64,000 nucleotides of DNA, from NCBI RefSeq assembly GCF_025905425.1, contig NZ_CP109603.1, forward strand, positions 532,001-596,000. The letters run 5' to 3'. Both the position numbers and the translations under genes were made by a program. Numbering within the stretch: the stretch's first letter is position 1; every line of letters begins with the position of its first letter. Below the pieces are notes generated by a model. The model had not been told where the DNA came from. It saw only the letters and a list, made by a program, of their open reading frames with translations, and did no database searches. Positions 46,773-57,652 of this stretch are shown piece after piece. Source of the stretch: Pseudomonas putida (GTDB lineage: Bacteria > Pseudomonadota > Gammaproteobacteria > Pseudomonadales > Pseudomonadaceae).

Positions 46773-47312
46773 GTGAGCGTCAAACCCGACGCGGTCTTCG
46801 TACCGCTCAACATCGCCGTGCTGACCGTCAGTGACACCCGCACCTACGACAACGACACCTCCGGCGAGCTGCTGGCCAGCCGCGCGGTGGAAATCGGCCA
46901 TCGCCTGGTGGCGCGTGCGCTGCTCAAGGACGACCTGTACAAGATCCGCGCCCAGGTCGCCACCTGGATTGCCGACGAGCAGGTGCAGGTGGTGCTGATC
47001 ACCGGCGGTACCGGCTTCACCGGGCGTGACAGTACGCCTGAAGCCGTTGAATGCCTGTTGGACAAACGTATCGATGGCTTTGGCGAGCTGTTCCGGGCGT
47101 TGTCCATTCTCGATATCGGCACGTCGACCATTCAGAGCCGGGCATTGGCCGGCCTGGCCAACGGCACGTTGGTGTGCTGCCTGCCAGGTTCGACCGGGGC
47201 CTGCCGCACGGCGTGGGAAGGGATCCTGGCCGAGCAGTTGGATGCGCGGCACCGGCCGTGCAATTTCGTGCCGCACCTGAAATCCATCGAGGCCTGTGCA
47301 AGCCGCGGGTAA
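46773..47312 (+). CDS. moaB: MoaB, molybdopterin adenylyltransferase-type protein
   Basis: The 179-residue protein has the GGTGFTGRDSTPEAV motif and the TSRALAGL/GST region of the MoaB/Mog fold (residues about 75-150). MoaB/Mog proteins act in molybdenum cofactor assembly. It starts at GTG 46773 with CAGGAG about ten bases upstream. It sits near moaA and the molybdoenzyme gene. Confidence 0.92.
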   Translation: MSVKPDAVFVPLNIAVLTVSDTRTYDNDTSGELLASRAVEIGHRLVARALLKDDLYKIRAQVATWIADEQVQVVLITGGTGFTGRDSTPEAVECLLDKRIDGFGELFRALSILDIGTSTIQSRALAGLANGTLVCCLPGSTGACRTAWEGILAEQLDARHRPCNFVPHLKSIEACASRG

Positions 47313-47323
47313 TGGTTAGCCTG

Positions 47324-47413
47324 TGCTGGCCTCTTCGCGGGCAAGCACGCTCCCACAGGTTCAGTGTTGATGCGAAACTTGTGGGAGCGGGCTTGCCCGC
47401 GAAGAGGCCAGCA
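47324..47413. repeat. REP pair
   Basis: CTGGCCTCTTCGCGGGCAAG and CTTGCCCGCGAAGAGGCCAG face each other; the left unit has one changed base (GCACG). Confidence 0.88.
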
Positions 47414-47428
47414 CAAGCAGTAGAAAAC

Positions 47429-48328
47429 TCAGCTCAACACATACCCCACCGGCTCCAGCGCCGGTGGCAGTGGCTCAACCCCCAACCCCGCCAGCACATC
47501 GCGTTCCACGGTACGCACCAGCGCATCGGTGGGCAGGTCGTTCTCATCCCGCCCAAACGGGTCCTCCAGCTCATTGCCAATCGCATCCAGCCCAAAGAAC
47601 GTGTAACCGACGATGGTGGTAAACAGCGGTGCCAGCCAGCCCAGCGGTTCAGCCAAGGCGAACGGCAACAGCAGGCAGAAGATGTAGATGGTGCGGTGCA
47701 GCAACAAGGTATAGGGGAACGGCAACGGCGTGCCTTTGATCCGTTCGCAGGTGGCCTGTACTTCCGTCAGCCCCACCAGCCGCTGCTCCAGCACGCTGTA
47801 GCGCCAATCGCTGATCTGCTGCTGCTCGGCTAACCGCGAGCAGTGCCCGCCGACCTCACGCAAAATGGCGTCGCAGACATTGTGCGGGCTGATTGCGTCG
47901 GGGTTGGCCAGCCAAGGCCGGGCGGCTGCCAGGTCATCCTCGTTGCGCAGCCGGGCATTGAGCGCATGGGCAAAGCCGCACAAGCTGCGCAGCAACGCGG
48001 CACGTAGCGCCGGGTCGGCGATTACCACGCTTTCGCGCACGAACGAGCGGGTCTCGATGATCAGCTTGCCCCAGGCCTTGCGGCCCTCCCACCAGCGGTC
48101 GTAGCAGGCGTTGTTGCGAAAGCTCATGAAGATCGACAGCGACAGGCCCAGCAAAGTGAAAGGCGTGGCGCTGACCGGGTAGAAAAATGCCGGGTAGTGA
48201 CGCTCGACCAGCACGATCAGCGCGGCCAGCAGGGTGACCATCAGGCAGCGCAAGGCAATGCGCTTGATGATCGAACCCTTGAGGGTGAACAGCACGCGCA
48301 GCACATCAGGGCGGGGGTGGACGATCAT
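47429..48328 (-). CDS. Bestrophin-family (UPF0187) membrane protein
   Basis: A 299-residue protein with membrane segments near residues 25-65 and 215-250 and the bestrophin-type SIFMSFRNNACYDRWWEGRKAWG motif. Bacterial bestrophins form pentameric ion channels. The gene is 20 bases downstream of moaA on the same strand, which gives no functional clue. Confidence 0.88.
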   Translation of the reverse strand: MIVHPRPDVLRVLFTLKGSIIKRIALRCLMVTLLAALIVLVERHYPAFFYPVSATPFTLLGLSLSIFMSFRNNACYDRWWEGRKAWGKLIIETRSFVRESVVIADPALRAALLRSLCGFAHALNARLRNEDDLAAARPWLANPDAISPHNVCDAILREVGGHCSRLAEQQQISDWRYSVLEQRLVGLTEVQATCERIKGTPLPFPYTLLLHRTIYIFCLLLPFALAEPLGWLAPLFTTIVGYTFFGLDAIGNELEDPFGRDENDLPTDALVRTVERDVLAGLGVEPLPPALEPVGYVLS

Positions 48329-48348
48329 GGAAATCCAGAGGTGGCTGT

Positions 48349-49353
48349 TCAGCCGCCGGTCATGTTCATGAAACGCAGGATCTGCACCTCGCCACCCACC
48401 TCGAAGTGATGGCGGTAGGGTTTGAGGTGCAGCGAGTCACGGATGGCTTTCTCCAGGCGCCCGGCGTCGCCCGGGTGGGCACGCAGAACCTGCTTGAGGT
48501 CCACCGAATGCTCGTTGCCCAGGCACAGCAGCAGGCGGCCTTCGACGGTCAGGCGCACGCGGTTGCAGGTGGCGCAGAAGTTGTGGCTGTGCGGCGAGAT
48601 GAACCCCACTCGGGTATGTGCCGCTTCGGCCAGGCGCCAGTAACGTGCCGGGCCTTGAGACGACTCGGTCGACTCGATCAGGGTGAACTGTTCGGCCAGC
48701 CTGTCGCGCACTTCGTCACTGGAATAGAACGACTCACCGCGCTGGTGTTCGCTGATGGCACCCAGGGGCATTTCTTCAATGAAGGTAATGTCCAGCTCGC
48801 GGTCGATGGCAAAGCGCACCAGGTCTGCCAGCTCGTCATCGTTGCGGCCTTTGAGCACCACGCAGTTGAGCTTGGTTTTGCGAAAGCCTGCCTGGCGCGC
48901 GGCGTCGATGCCGGCGATTACCTGGTTGAGGTCGCCGGTGCGGGTCAGTTGCTTGAAGCGCCCGGCGTCCAGGCTGTCGAGGCTGATGTTCAGGCGCGAT
49001 ACGCCGGCGTCGAACAGCGGCTGGGCCAAGCGCCCGAGCTGCGAGCCGTTGCTGGTCAGGCACAGTTCGCGCAGGCCGGGCAGGGCGGCGATGCGCCCGC
49101 ACAGCTCGACGATGCCCTGGCGTACCAGCGGCTCGCCACCGGTCAGGCGGATTTTGCGGGTGCCTAAAGCGACGAAGCGCTCGGCCACCTGGAACAGTTC
49201 TTCGAGGCTGAGGATCTGCTGGCGCGGCAGGAACTGCATGTCTTCGGCCATGCAGTACACGCACCGGAAGTCGCAGCGGTCGGTGACTGACATCCGCAGA
49301 TAGTCGATTTTCCGGTTGAAGCCGTCGATCAGGGCCCGGCTGTTCTGTTCCAC
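48349..49353 (-). CDS. moaA: MoaA, GTP 3',8-cyclase
   Basis: MoaA is the radical-SAM enzyme that starts molybdopterin synthesis. From the GTG at 49353 the protein is 334 residues: Cys27/Cys31/Cys34 (CDFRCVYC), GGEPLVR, a C-terminal cluster ([18 protein letters not shown]) and the final Gly-Gly needed for activity (MNMTGG). The start is inferred from the family opening [18 protein letters not shown]. The frame stays open for 2.6 kb upstream, antisense to the molybdoenzyme, which is not coding. Confidence 0.95.
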   Translation of the reverse strand: MEQNSRALIDGFNRKIDYLRMSVTDRCDFRCVYCMAEDMQFLPRQQILSLEELFQVAERFVALGTRKIRLTGGEPLVRQGIVELCGRIAALPGLRELCLTSNGSQLGRLAQPLFDAGVSRLNISLDSLDAGRFKQLTRTGDLNQVIAGIDAARQAGFRKTKLNCVVLKGRNDDELADLVRFAIDRELDITFIEEMPLGAISEHQRGESFYSSDEVRDRLAEQFTLIESTESSQGPARYWRLAEAAHTRVGFISPHSHNFCATCNRVRLTVEGRLLLCLGNEHSVDLKQVLRAHPGDAGRLEKAIRDSLHLKPYRHHFEVGGEVQILRFMNMTGG

Positions 49354-49584
49354 GATTGCGCTCGAATGGGATGGACTCAGCTCCAAGCTATAACCTGGCC
49401 GCACCCCCGTCAAATTGCTTTCCCCGACTGGTTGATCAATCTCGTCTATCACGGTTGCGGGGGGCGCGAGGCAATGACCAAACCATGATCGAAACGGCTT
49501 ATCAGGCCGTAAGATCTTTCGATTGGACGGCGCTGCCCCACGCTCAATAGTCTGGAAAAAACACCGAGTGTGAGGATTCACCGC

Positions 49585-51915
49585 ATGAGCCAGGACGAAC
49601 ATATCAGGGACTACAAAGGCGCCGCCGCCGGCTGGGGGGCGCTCAAGAGCGTGACCAAGAGCTGGCTGGGCAGCGAAAACGCCTTCAAGAACCTGCGGGC
49701 CATGCTCAAGACCAACCAGAACGGCGGCTTCGACTGCCCCGGCTGCGCCTGGGGCGAGTCGCCGGAAAACGACATGGTCAAGTTCTGCGAAAACGGCGCC
49801 AAGGCGGTCAACTGGGAAGCCACCGGTCGCTCGGTAGACCCTGCATTCTTCGCCAAGTACAGCGTCAGTGCGCTGGCCGAACAGACCGACTACTGGCTTG
49901 AATTCCAGGGTCGGCTGACCCACCCGATGCGCTACGACGCGGCCACCGACCACTACGTCGAAACCTCCTGGGATGATGCTTTCGCCCTGGTCGCCAAGCA
50001 CCTGCAAGCGCTCGACTCGCCCGATCAGGCCGAGTTCTACACCTCGGGGCGGGCCAGCAACGAAGCAGCGTTTCTGTACCAGCTGTTCGTCCGCGCCTAC
50101 GGCACCAACAACTTCCCCGATTGCTCGAACATGTGCCACGAGGCCAGCGGTGTGGGCATGTCGGAAACCCTCGGCGTGGGCAAGGGCACTGTGGTGTTCC
50201 ATGACCTGGAACTGGCCGACGCCATTTTCGTCATCGGCCAGAACCCCGGCACCAACCACCCACGCATGCTCGAACCGCTGCGTGAGGCGGTCAAGCGTGG
50301 CGCTCAGGTGGTGTGTTTCAACCCGCTGAAGGAACGTGGCCTGGAGCGCTTCCAGCACCCGCAGCACCCCTTCGAGATGCTCAGCAATGGCTCCGAGCCG
50401 ACCAACACCGCGTATTTCCGCCCGGCCCTGGGCGGCGACATGGCGGCCATGCGTGGCATTGCCAAGTATTTGCTGCAGTGGGAGCGTGAGGCCCAGGCCA
50501 AGGGCGAGCCGGCGGTGTTCGACCATGCCTTCATCGCCGAGCACACCAGCGGCGTCGATGCCTACCTGGCGGCGGTAGAGGCCACCTCTTGGGCGCATAT
50601 CGTCGAGCAGTCGGGCCTGACCCAAGCCGAGATCGAACTGGCTGCGCGTATGTACCGCAAGGCTGAGCGGGTCATCATGTGCTGGGCCATGGGCATTACT
50701 CAGCACCGCCACTCGGTGCCCACCGTGCAGGAAATCGTCAACCTGCAACTGCTGCGCGGCAACGTTGGCAAACCCGGCGCTGGCCTGTCGCCGGTGCGTG
50801 GCCATAGCAACGTGCAGGGCGACCGCACCATGGGTATCGACGAGAAGCCCAAGGCCGGGTTGCTCGATGCCCTGGAAAAACGCTTCCAGTTCCGTGTGCC
50901 CCGCGCCCATGGGCATAACGCTGTGCTGGCGATCAAGGCCATGGAAGAAGGGCAAGCCAAGGTGTTCATCGCCCTGGGCGGCAACTTCGCCCAGGCAACC
51001 CCGGACACCCCGCGCACCCATGCAGCCCTGCGCAACTGCGCATTGACCGTGCAGATTTCCACCAAGCTCAACCGTTCGCACCTGGTCACCGGCCGCGATG
51101 CGTTGATCCTGCCGTGCCTGGGCCGTACCGAGATCGACCTGCAGGGCAGCGGGCCGCAGGGCGTCACCGTGGAAGACACGTTCAGCATGGTGCACATCTC
51201 CCACGGCCAGTTGCGCCCACGCTCGCCGCACTTGCGTTCGGAACCGGCCATCGTTGCCGGCATGGCCCAGGCGACCTTGGGCAAGCAGCCGATCGATTGG
51301 GACTACGCCATTGCCGACTACGGCCGTATCCGCAGCATGATCGCCGATGTGATCCCAGGCTTTGCCGACTTCAACGAGCGCCTGCAGCACCCGGGCGGCT
51401 TCCACCTGGGCAACAACGCGGCGGATCGCAACTGGCGCACCGCGACCGGCAAGGCACGTTTCAGTGCCAGTCAGTTGCCGGAGCAACTGGTCAATGCCCA
51501 GGTGCTGGCCCGTGGCGACAAACCGGACCTGATCCTGCAGACCTTGCGTTCGCACGACCAGTACAACACCACCCTGTATGGCCTGGATGACCGCTACCGT
51601 GGGGTGTTCGGCCTGCGTGAGGTGGTGTTCGTCAATGAGGCCGACATTCGCCGCCTGGGGTTCGAGCCTGGCGAGCACGTGGACCTGGTGTCGCTGTGGG
51701 AGGACGGGCGCGAGCGGCGTGTATCCGGGTTCCGCCTGGTGGCGTATGACGTGCCCGAGGGGCAGGCCGCGGCGTATTACCCGGAAACCAACCCGTTGGT
51801 GCCGCTGGAGAGTTATGGCGAGGGGACGTATACCCCGACCTCGAAGTTCATCGCGATCAGGGTAGAGAAAGCCAAGGCGGGGAACCGGATCGAGGCGGTG
51901 CAGGCGGCGGAGTAA
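49585..51915 (+). CDS. FdhF/YdeP-like molybdopterin oxidoreductase
   Basis: A 776-residue molybdopterin oxidoreductase alpha subunit of the YdeP/FdhF-like class: [12 protein letters not shown] near the N terminus, [36 protein letters not shown] and the C-terminal molydopterin-guanine-dinucleotide domain ([23 protein letters not shown]). The N-terminal cluster motif has only CxxC, as in YdeP relatives, not the four-Cys iron-sulfur motif of true formate dehydrogenases. Substrate is unknown. It is divergent from moaA. Confidence 0.88.
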   Translation: MSQDEHIRDYKGAAAGWGALKSVTKSWLGSENAFKNLRAMLKTNQNGGFDCPGCAWGESPENDMVKFCENGAKAVNWEATGRSVDPAFFAKYSVSALAEQTDYWLEFQGRLTHPMRYDAATDHYVETSWDDAFALVAKHLQALDSPDQAEFYTSGRASNEAAFLYQLFVRAYGTNNFPDCSNMCHEASGVGMSETLGVGKGTVVFHDLELADAIFVIGQNPGTNHPRMLEPLREAVKRGAQVVCFNPLKERGLERFQHPQHPFEMLSNGSEPTNTAYFRPALGGDMAAMRGIAKYLLQWEREAQAKGEPAVFDHAFIAEHTSGVDAYLAAVEATSWAHIVEQSGLTQAEIELAARMYRKAERVIMCWAMGITQHRHSVPTVQEIVNLQLLRGNVGKPGAGLSPVRGHSNVQGDRTMGIDEKPKAGLLDALEKRFQFRVPRAHGHNAVLAIKAMEEGQAKVFIALGGNFAQATPDTPRTHAALRNCALTVQISTKLNRSHLVTGRDALILPCLGRTEIDLQGSGPQGVTVEDTFSMVHISHGQLRPRSPHLRSEPAIVAGMAQATLGKQPIDWDYAIADYGRIRSMIADVIPGFADFNERLQHPGGFHLGNNAADRNWRTATGKARFSASQLPEQLVNAQVLARGDKPDLILQTLRSHDQYNTTLYGLDDRYRGVFGLREVVFVNEADIRRLGFEPGEHVDLVSLWEDGRERRVSGFRLVAYDVPEGQAAAYYPETNPLVPLESYGEGTYTPTSKFIAIRVEKAKAGNRIEAVQAAE

Positions 51916-51928
51916 AGGTTTGCCTGAT

Positions 51929-52026
51929 CCGGCCTCTTCGCGGGCAAGCCCGCTCCCACAGGTATATCTCAAGGCTTGAGCAGTGTGCCACCCTGTGGGA
52001 GCGGGCTTGCCCGCGAAGAGGCCAGC
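51929..52026. repeat. REP pair
   Basis: CCGGCCTCTTCGCGGGCAAG and CTTGCCCGCGAAGAGGCCAG face each other between convergent genes. Confidence 0.9.
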
Positions 52027-52031
52027 ACCGA

Positions 52032-52493
52032 TCAGGGGCGGTGCACTGGGTAAGCCGTGGTGTATTTCATCTGTTCCATGGCAAAGCTAGAGGTAATGTT
52101 GGAAAGCCCATCCGTGCGGGTGATCAGCTTCTTGTAAAACCGGTCATACGCGCCAATGTCACTCACCACCACCCGCAGCATGTAATCCCAATCCCCAGAC
52201 ATGCGGTAAAACTCCATCACCTCTTCGAAACCGGTCACGGTGGCGGCAAACTGCTCAAGCCAGGCGCTGTCGTGGCGCTGGGTCTTGAGCTGGACGAACA
52301 CGGTCAGGCCCAGCCCCAGGCGCGTGGGGTCGAGCAGGGCGACGCGGCCAAGGATGTAACCCTCTTCTTCCAGGCGCTTGACCCGCTTCCAGCAGGGCGT
52401 GGTGGACAGGTTCACCGCCTCGGCCAGGTCCTTGAGGGAAATGGAGGCGTCACGCTGCAGCAAGGTGAGGATGTGTTGGTCGAAATTGTCCAT
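52032..52493 (-). CDS. Lrp/AsnC-family regulator
   Basis: From the ATG at 52493 the protein is 153 residues: N-terminal winged helix ([39 protein letters not shown]) and C-terminal RAM domain ([14 protein letters not shown]..., [11 protein letters not shown]). It is divergent from the PLP-dependent lyase across about 140 bases. By analogy with Lrp-type regulators beside sulfur amino-acid lyases it probably controls that gene. Confidence 0.9.
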   Translation of the reverse strand: MDNFDQHILTLLQRDASISLKDLAEAVNLSTTPCWKRVKRLEEEGYILGRVALLDPTRLGLGLTVFVQLKTQRHDSAWLEQFAATVTGFEEVMEFYRMSGDWDYMLRVVVSDIGAYDRFYKKLITRTDGLSNITSSFAMEQMKYTTAYPVHRP

Positions 52494-52633
52494 ATCGATT
52501 ACGGGCTGGCCAGAGAATGATTTTCTCCAGATTACTGCAAAACCAGAAAAATGCATGACCTCTGCTGCGTGTCCTTGCCGCCCGCACTGGTTGTGCGATA
52601 GTTGCAGGCTTACCTCAGTCAATGGACCGGATC

Positions 52634-53806
52634 ATGTCCGACAAGCCGCGTAATTTCGCCACCCGCACCATCCACGCCGGCGAGCAGCATAGCGTCGCCG
52701 ACAACGCGATTTTCCCGCCCATCTATACCGCCAGTTCCTACATCAAACGCAGCCTGGACGACAACCCCGAGTATGCCTACAGCCGTGTCGGCAACCCGAC
52801 TCGGCATGCCTACGAAAGCTGTGTCGCAGCGCTGGAAGAAGGCGTCGGCGCGGTAGCCTGTGCCTCCGGCGTGAACGCCACCGCGACGGTGCTCGAACTG
52901 TTGCCCAAGGATGCCCACGTGGTGGTGATGAACGGTGTCTATGGGGGTACCTTCCGTATCCTGGAGGACTACCGCGGCCATACGTCGGGGCTGACCACCA
53001 CCTACGTCGACCTCAACGACCTGCAGGCCGTGGCCGCAGCGATTCGCCCAGAAACCCAGCTGATCTGGATCGAATCACCGACCAACCCCTTGCTGCACTT
53101 GGTCGACATCAAGGCCGTCTGCGACCTGGCCCGCTCGCGGGGCATCCTTACCTGCATCGACAACACGTTCTGCTCGCCTTGGAACCAGCGCCCGATCACC
53201 CTGGGGGTGGACCTGGTGATGCACTCGGCCAGCAAGTACATCGGTGGCCATTCCGACCTGACCGGCGGTGTGGTGGTCGCGGCCAATGACGCGCTGCTGG
53301 CACGTCTGCGCAAGATCAGCATGGCGGTCGGGGCGATTCAGGGCCCATTCGACTGCTACCTGGCCCTGCGCGGCCTGAAGACCTTGGATGTGCGCATGGA
53401 GCGCCAGTGCGCCAATGCCCTGCAGGTGGCGCGTTTTCTCGAAAGCCATCCGCAGATCGAGCAGGTCTTTTACCCGGGGCTTGAAAGCCACCCACAGCAT
53501 GACCTGTGCAAACGCCAGATGCGCGCGGGCGGGGCCGTGGTGGCAATGAAGGTCAAGGGCGGCGACCGGGCGGCGCTCAATCGCCTGGTGGAAGCCTTGC
53601 AGATCTTCGTCCTCGCCGACTCGCTGGGTGGGGTGGAAAGCATGATCAACCACTCCTGGAGCATGTCGCACAACTCGCTGAGCCCGGAGCAGAAGGGCGT
53701 GATGGGGATCAGTGAGAACCTGCTGCGGTTGTCGGTGGGGATCGAGGACTATCGGGACCTGATCGAGGACCTGGATTCGGCATTGCGGGCGTCGGCTGGC
53801 GTGTGA
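52634..53806 (+). CDS. Cys/Met metabolism PLP enzyme (gamma-lyase or synthase family)
   Basis: A 390-residue PLP enzyme of the trans-sulfuration family: YSRVGNPTRHAYE, ACASGVNATATV, IESPTNPLL, the PLP lysine in HSASKYIGGHSD, and SLGGVESMINHSWSMSH. It could be methionine gamma-lyase, cystathionine gamma-lyase or synthase; sequence motifs alone do not decide. It differs clearly from the P. putida MdeA sequence I recall. The start is uncertain between ATGs at 52622 and 52634. A divergent Lrp gene suggests amino-acid control. Confidence 0.87.
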   Translation: MSDKPRNFATRTIHAGEQHSVADNAIFPPIYTASSYIKRSLDDNPEYAYSRVGNPTRHAYESCVAALEEGVGAVACASGVNATATVLELLPKDAHVVVMNGVYGGTFRILEDYRGHTSGLTTTYVDLNDLQAVAAAIRPETQLIWIESPTNPLLHLVDIKAVCDLARSRGILTCIDNTFCSPWNQRPITLGVDLVMHSASKYIGGHSDLTGGVVVAANDALLARLRKISMAVGAIQGPFDCYLALRGLKTLDVRMERQCANALQVARFLESHPQIEQVFYPGLESHPQHDLCKRQMRAGGAVVAMKVKGGDRAALNRLVEALQIFVLADSLGGVESMINHSWSMSHNSLSPEQKGVMGISENLLRLSVGIEDYRDLIEDLDSALRASAGV

Positions 53807-53814
53807 AGGCTGCT

Positions 53815-53846
53815 GGCCCTATCGCTGGCTTGCCGGCGATAGGGCC
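53815..53846 (+). terminator. Hairpin between the PLP enzyme and the ydcH-like gene
   Basis: GGCCCTATCGC and GCGATAGGGCC form an 11-bp perfect stem. It lies between convergent genes and may serve both. Confidence 0.75.
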
Positions 53847-53867
53847 GGTTGACTTGGCAAAAATCCT

Positions 53868-54104
53868 TCAGGATTTCGGCGGATGAATGGTCCGTTCGAT
53901 CTTGTCCTTGATCAGTAGCCGCTCCTTGCGCAAGCGGGTGACGGTGTCGTCGGTGCTGGCGTTGCCTTCGGCGGCCAGCACTTCCTTGTCTTTGGCGTTG
54001 TACTCCTTGTGCAGTTTGTGCAGGTCATGGTCTTTGTCGATGCGCGCCTGGAAGTCCTCGGCAGTGATGTTCAGGTCAGCGAGCAGATCATGCGGAACGG
54101 GCAT
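53868..54104 (-). CDS. YdcH-like DUF465 protein
   Basis: A 78-residue helical protein (MPVPHDLLADLNITAEDFQARIDKDHDLHKLHKEYNAKDKEV...TRLRKERLLIKDKIERTI) of the DUF465/YdcH family, small coiled-coil proteins of unknown role. The ATG at 54104 is preceded by AGAGAGGTGAAG. The 299 bases upstream, before the EptA-like gene, hold no other gene that I can support. Confidence 0.85.
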   Translation of the reverse strand: MPVPHDLLADLNITAEDFQARIDKDHDLHKLHKEYNAKDKEVLAAEGNASTDDTVTRLRKERLLIKDKIERTIHPPKS

Positions 54105-54403
54105 TTCTTCACCTCTCTTGGGGGTTGGCGAATGGTCCTGACCTTTGAGGATAGTCGCCTTTGCGCGGGTGGGGGCCTGGGGTAGGCTGTCGCAGCCTGC
54201 CATCAATCGGGCGGCGAACGTGGCTGGCCAGGCACAATGGCGGCTGAATAAACTTAATTTAATGTTGGAAAAAGGCCACCTCACTGTTTTGTTGGCGTCT
54301 TTTTCACGAAAAATTGATGGTGCACTTTCTAGAGTTCAGCCAACTTTCCCTCCCGGTGCCGCACAGGCCGCGGGCTGATAATCACTCTTGATTGCGAACA
54401 CTG

Positions 54404-56041
54404 ATGCTCAACTTCAAATCCCTGCGGACTGAATGGGTCACGCTGCTGGCTAGCCTGTACCTGCTGATCGGCTTGAATGTCTTTCTCTGGCAGCACTTGG
54501 AACAGGTGGTTCCGCCAGGGCTGGCGGGGCTTTGGCTGGGCCTGGCGTTTGCCGTGCTGATGCTGTTCGCATTCAACCTGATCCTGACGTTGTTTGCCTT
54601 CCGGTATGTGTTGAAACCGGTGCTTGTCTTATTGTTCATGAGTGGTGCGGGTGTTGCTTACTTCATGAATCAATATGGGGTGCTTATTGACGCCGGTATG
54701 TTCCGTAATATCGCCGAAACCAATGTAACGGAAGTGCGCGACTTACTCTCGCTGAAGTTTGCTTTGTATATGCTGGGGTTGGGTGTCTTGCCGTCGGTGT
54801 TGCTGTGGAAAGCCCCGATCGCTTACCGCGCCTGGCACCGCGAACTGCTGGGCAAACTGGTGGTGAGCGGCGCTTGCGTGGTGGCCCTTGGGTCGGTGGC
54901 ACTGATCAATTATCAGGGGTTGTCTTCGCTGTTTCGCAATCACCATGAACTGCGCCTGATGCTCACCCCGAGCAATATCGTGGGGGCCTCCATTGGTTAT
55001 GTCAGCGAGCGCGTCGGTACTGCGGCCAGGCCCTTCCAGCTTTATGGCACAGATGCTCACCGTGATGCCGCCTGGCAGCACCATGAGCGCAAGTCGTTGA
55101 CGGTGCTGGTGGTTGGTGAAAGTGCACGGGCTGACCATTTCGGCGTGCTCGGCTATGACCGGGACACCACCCCCAACCTGGCCAAGGAGCAGGGCCTGCT
55201 GGCGTTTTCCGATGTGCATTCCTGCGGTACTGAAACCGCCGTTTCGGTGCCCTGCATGTTCTCGGGCATGCCGCGCAAGGACTACGACGCTCGCGTGGCG
55301 AAAAACCGTGAAGGGCTGCTCGATATCCTGCAGCGGGCAGGCCTGGCCGTGCAGTGGCGCGACAACCAGTCGGGCTGCAAGGGCACCTGTGATCGGGTGC
55401 AGTTCATCGATGTCAGCAACCTCACCGACCCGGCACTGTGCGCTAACGGCGAATGCCACGACGAGATCCTGTTGCAGGGCCTGGGCGAGCTGATCGACAC
55501 CCTCGACAAGGACACCGTGCTGGTGCTGCACCAGATGGGCAGCCACGGCCCCGAGTACTTCAAGCGCTACCCCAACGCCAGCGAGCGCTTCACCCCAGTG
55601 TGCCAGAGCAATGCGCTGAACCAGTGCAGCGAGCAGGACATCATCAACGGCTACGACAACACCTTGGCCTACACCGACAAGGTGCTGGCGTCCCTGATCG
55701 ACACGTTGCGCAGTAAACAGGACAAGGTCGACACGGCGATGATCTACCTGTCCGACCACGGTGAGTCGCTGGGCGAGTACAACCTGTTCCTGCACGGCAC
55801 CCCTTACGCCATTGCCCCGGAGCAACAGAAGCACGTGCCACTGCTGACCTGGTTCTCCGACAGCTACAAAGAGGACTTTGGCCTGGACACCGACTGCCTG
55901 GCCAGGCTCAGCGATGCCCCGCTGTCCCAGGACAACCTGTTCCACTCCATGCTCGGCCTGTTGCAGGTGCGCACCGAGGTGTACCAGCAATCGCTGGACA
56001 TGTTCGCCAGCTGCCGGCCTTGGCTGGCAGCCAAGCACTGA
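54404..56041 (+). CDS. eptA: EptA/CptA-like phosphoethanolamine transferase
   Basis: The 545-residue protein has five N-terminal membrane segments (about residues 12-175) and a periplasmic sulfatase-fold domain. Catalytic features: GESARADHFG (metal Glu), CGTETAVSVPCM with the nucleophile Thr, and SDHGESLGEYNLFLHG. EptA relatives add phosphoethanolamine to lipid A and can lower polymyxin binding; the exact acceptor here is not shown. The ATG at 54404 is chosen; a TTG at 54392 adds four residues. Confidence 0.87.
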   Translation: MLNFKSLRTEWVTLLASLYLLIGLNVFLWQHLEQVVPPGLAGLWLGLAFAVLMLFAFNLILTLFAFRYVLKPVLVLLFMSGAGVAYFMNQYGVLIDAGMFRNIAETNVTEVRDLLSLKFALYMLGLGVLPSVLLWKAPIAYRAWHRELLGKLVVSGACVVALGSVALINYQGLSSLFRNHHELRLMLTPSNIVGASIGYVSERVGTAARPFQLYGTDAHRDAAWQHHERKSLTVLVVGESARADHFGVLGYDRDTTPNLAKEQGLLAFSDVHSCGTETAVSVPCMFSGMPRKDYDARVAKNREGLLDILQRAGLAVQWRDNQSGCKGTCDRVQFIDVSNLTDPALCANGECHDEILLQGLGELIDTLDKDTVLVLHQMGSHGPEYFKRYPNASERFTPVCQSNALNQCSEQDIINGYDNTLAYTDKVLASLIDTLRSKQDKVDTAMIYLSDHGESLGEYNLFLHGTPYAIAPEQQKHVPLLTWFSDSYKEDFGLDTDCLARLSDAPLSQDNLFHSMLGLLQVRTEVYQQSLDMFASCRPWLAAKH

Positions 56042-56150
56042 TCGCCAATGGCCTGCAGCAGCACCGTTTATCTATTCCAGGGATGGCGCAGGTTTCACCC
56101 GCAGTGCCCGCGCCGTATATACTGCGCGCCAATGTTAGTGGGAGAGCCTC

Positions 56151-57284
56151 GTGGCCATCGAAATACACTGGATCCGTGACGACCAGACCCTGGCCGAACT
56201 CTGCCGAAGCTGGCGCGAACTGCCCTTCGTAGCGCTCGACACCGAATTCATGCGGGTAGACACCTTCTACCCCAAAGCGGGGCTGATCCAGATCGGCGAC
56301 GGTCAACGTGCCTTTCTGATCGACCCGCTGCTGATCAAGGACTGGCAGCCCTTGGCCGATCTGCTCGAAGACAGCGGTGTGGTCAAGGTGCTGCACGCTT
56401 GCAGCGAAGACCTCGAAGTGTTGCTGCGCCTGACTGGCAAGTTGCCTCAGCCACTGTTCGACACGCAGTTGGCCGCCGGTTACCTGAACCTGGGCTTCTC
56501 CATGGGCTACTCGCGCCTGGTTCAGGACGTGCTGGGGCTCGAGTTGCCCAAGGGGGAAACCCGCTCCGACTGGTTGCAGCGCCCGCTTTCCGAAACCCAG
56601 ATCAGCTACGCCGCCGAAGATGCCGTGCACCTGGCCGAGCTGTTCATCGCCCTGCGTCCGCGTCTGTCCGACGACAAGTACGCGTGGGTGCTGGAGGACG
56701 GCGCTGAACTGGTTGCCCAGTTGCGCCGCGAAGTCGTGCCCGAGAGCCTGTACCGCGACGTCAAGCTGGCCTGGAAGCTTGCGCCCCAGCAGTTGGCGGT
56801 GTTGCGCGAGCTGTGCGCCTGGCGCGAGCGCGAGGCACGCAACCGTGATGTGCCGCGCAACCGCATTCTCAAGGAGCACTCGCTGTGGCCGATGGCCAAG
56901 TCCCAGCCGTCCAACCTGTCGGCGCTGGCCAAGATCGACGAGATGCACCCGCGCACCATCCGCCAGGACGGTGAATGCCTCGTCCAGCTGATCAAGCGTG
57001 CTGCCAGCCTGCCCGCCGATCAGTGGCCGCAGGTTCTGCCCGAGCCGCTGCCGATCGAAGCGGCCGGCATCATCAAGCAGCTGCGCGCCATTGGCCAGGC
57101 CGAAGGTGAGCGTCTGGGCATTGCCCCAGAGCTGATGCTGCGCAAGAAGACCCTGGAAGCGCTGCTCAAGAGCGGCTACCCCAATGGCCCCTATCAACTG
57201 CCCGATTCGCTGCGCGGCTGGCGTCGCGAGCGCATGGGCCAGGCCCTGCTGGACAACCTGGCAGGTGCCGGAGAGACCCAATGA
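56151..57284 (+). CDS. rnd: Ribonuclease D
   Basis: RNase D trims the 3' ends of tRNA precursors. The 377-residue protein, starting at GTG 56151, shows the DEDD exonuclease motifs [20 protein letters not shown] and [12 protein letters not shown], then an HRDC domain (about 210-290). ycgL begins inside its last codons (ATGA), a linkage common in Pseudomonas. Confidence 0.95.
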   Translation: MAIEIHWIRDDQTLAELCRSWRELPFVALDTEFMRVDTFYPKAGLIQIGDGQRAFLIDPLLIKDWQPLADLLEDSGVVKVLHACSEDLEVLLRLTGKLPQPLFDTQLAAGYLNLGFSMGYSRLVQDVLGLELPKGETRSDWLQRPLSETQISYAAEDAVHLAELFIALRPRLSDDKYAWVLEDGAELVAQLRREVVPESLYRDVKLAWKLAPQQLAVLRELCAWREREARNRDVPRNRILKEHSLWPMAKSQPSNLSALAKIDEMHPRTIRQDGECLVQLIKRAASLPADQWPQVLPEPLPIEAAGIIKQLRAIGQAEGERLGIAPELMLRKKTLEALLKSGYPNGPYQLPDSLRGWRRERMGQALLDNLAGAGETQ

Positions 57285-57574
57285 AACGTATCTGCTCAAT
57301 CTACAAGAGCCCCCGCAAGAACGAAATGTACCTGTATGTGCTCAAGGCCGAAGGCCTGGAGCGCGTGCCCGAGGCCCTGCTGCCGTACTTCGGCACCCCG
57401 GTGCATGCCTTCGACCTGGTGCTGAGCCCCGAGCGCAAGCTGGCGCGCGAGGACATCGTCAAGGTGCTGGAAAACCTCGACAACCAGGGCTATCACCTGC
57501 AGATGCCGCCGGTCGAAGACGAGTACATCGAGCACCTGCCCGAAGAGCTGCTGCGCCGTAACGACCCGGTCTGA
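57281..57574 (+). CDS. YcgL-domain protein
   Basis: A 97-residue protein of the YcgL family ([20 protein letters not shown]..., [34 protein letters not shown]). Its start overlaps the rnd stop by four bases. The family's role is not settled. A hairpin (57603-57622) follows. Confidence 0.92.
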   Translation: MKRICSIYKSPRKNEMYLYVLKAEGLERVPEALLPYFGTPVHAFDLVLSPERKLAREDIVKVLENLDNQGYHLQMPPVEDEYIEHLPEELLRRNDPV

Positions 57575-57602
57575 CCCAGGCCAGGTTCCCTTCTTTCGCC
57601 AA

Positions 57603-57622
57603 GTGGCCCGTGTGTCGGGCCG
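57603..57622 (+). terminator. Hairpin after ycgL
   Basis: GTGGCCCG / CGGGCCGC-type stem with loop TGTGT, followed by TTTCGTT. Confidence 0.7.
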
Positions 57623-57652
57623 CTTTCGTTGTCTGCCAAGGTTGTCTTCACG

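Noticed and set aside
48349..51972. A 1207-codon open frame on the minus strand
   Set aside because: Only its last part is moaA. The first 2.6 kb is antisense to the molybdoenzyme gene and is open because of GC-rich codon bias; it has no recognisable protein features.
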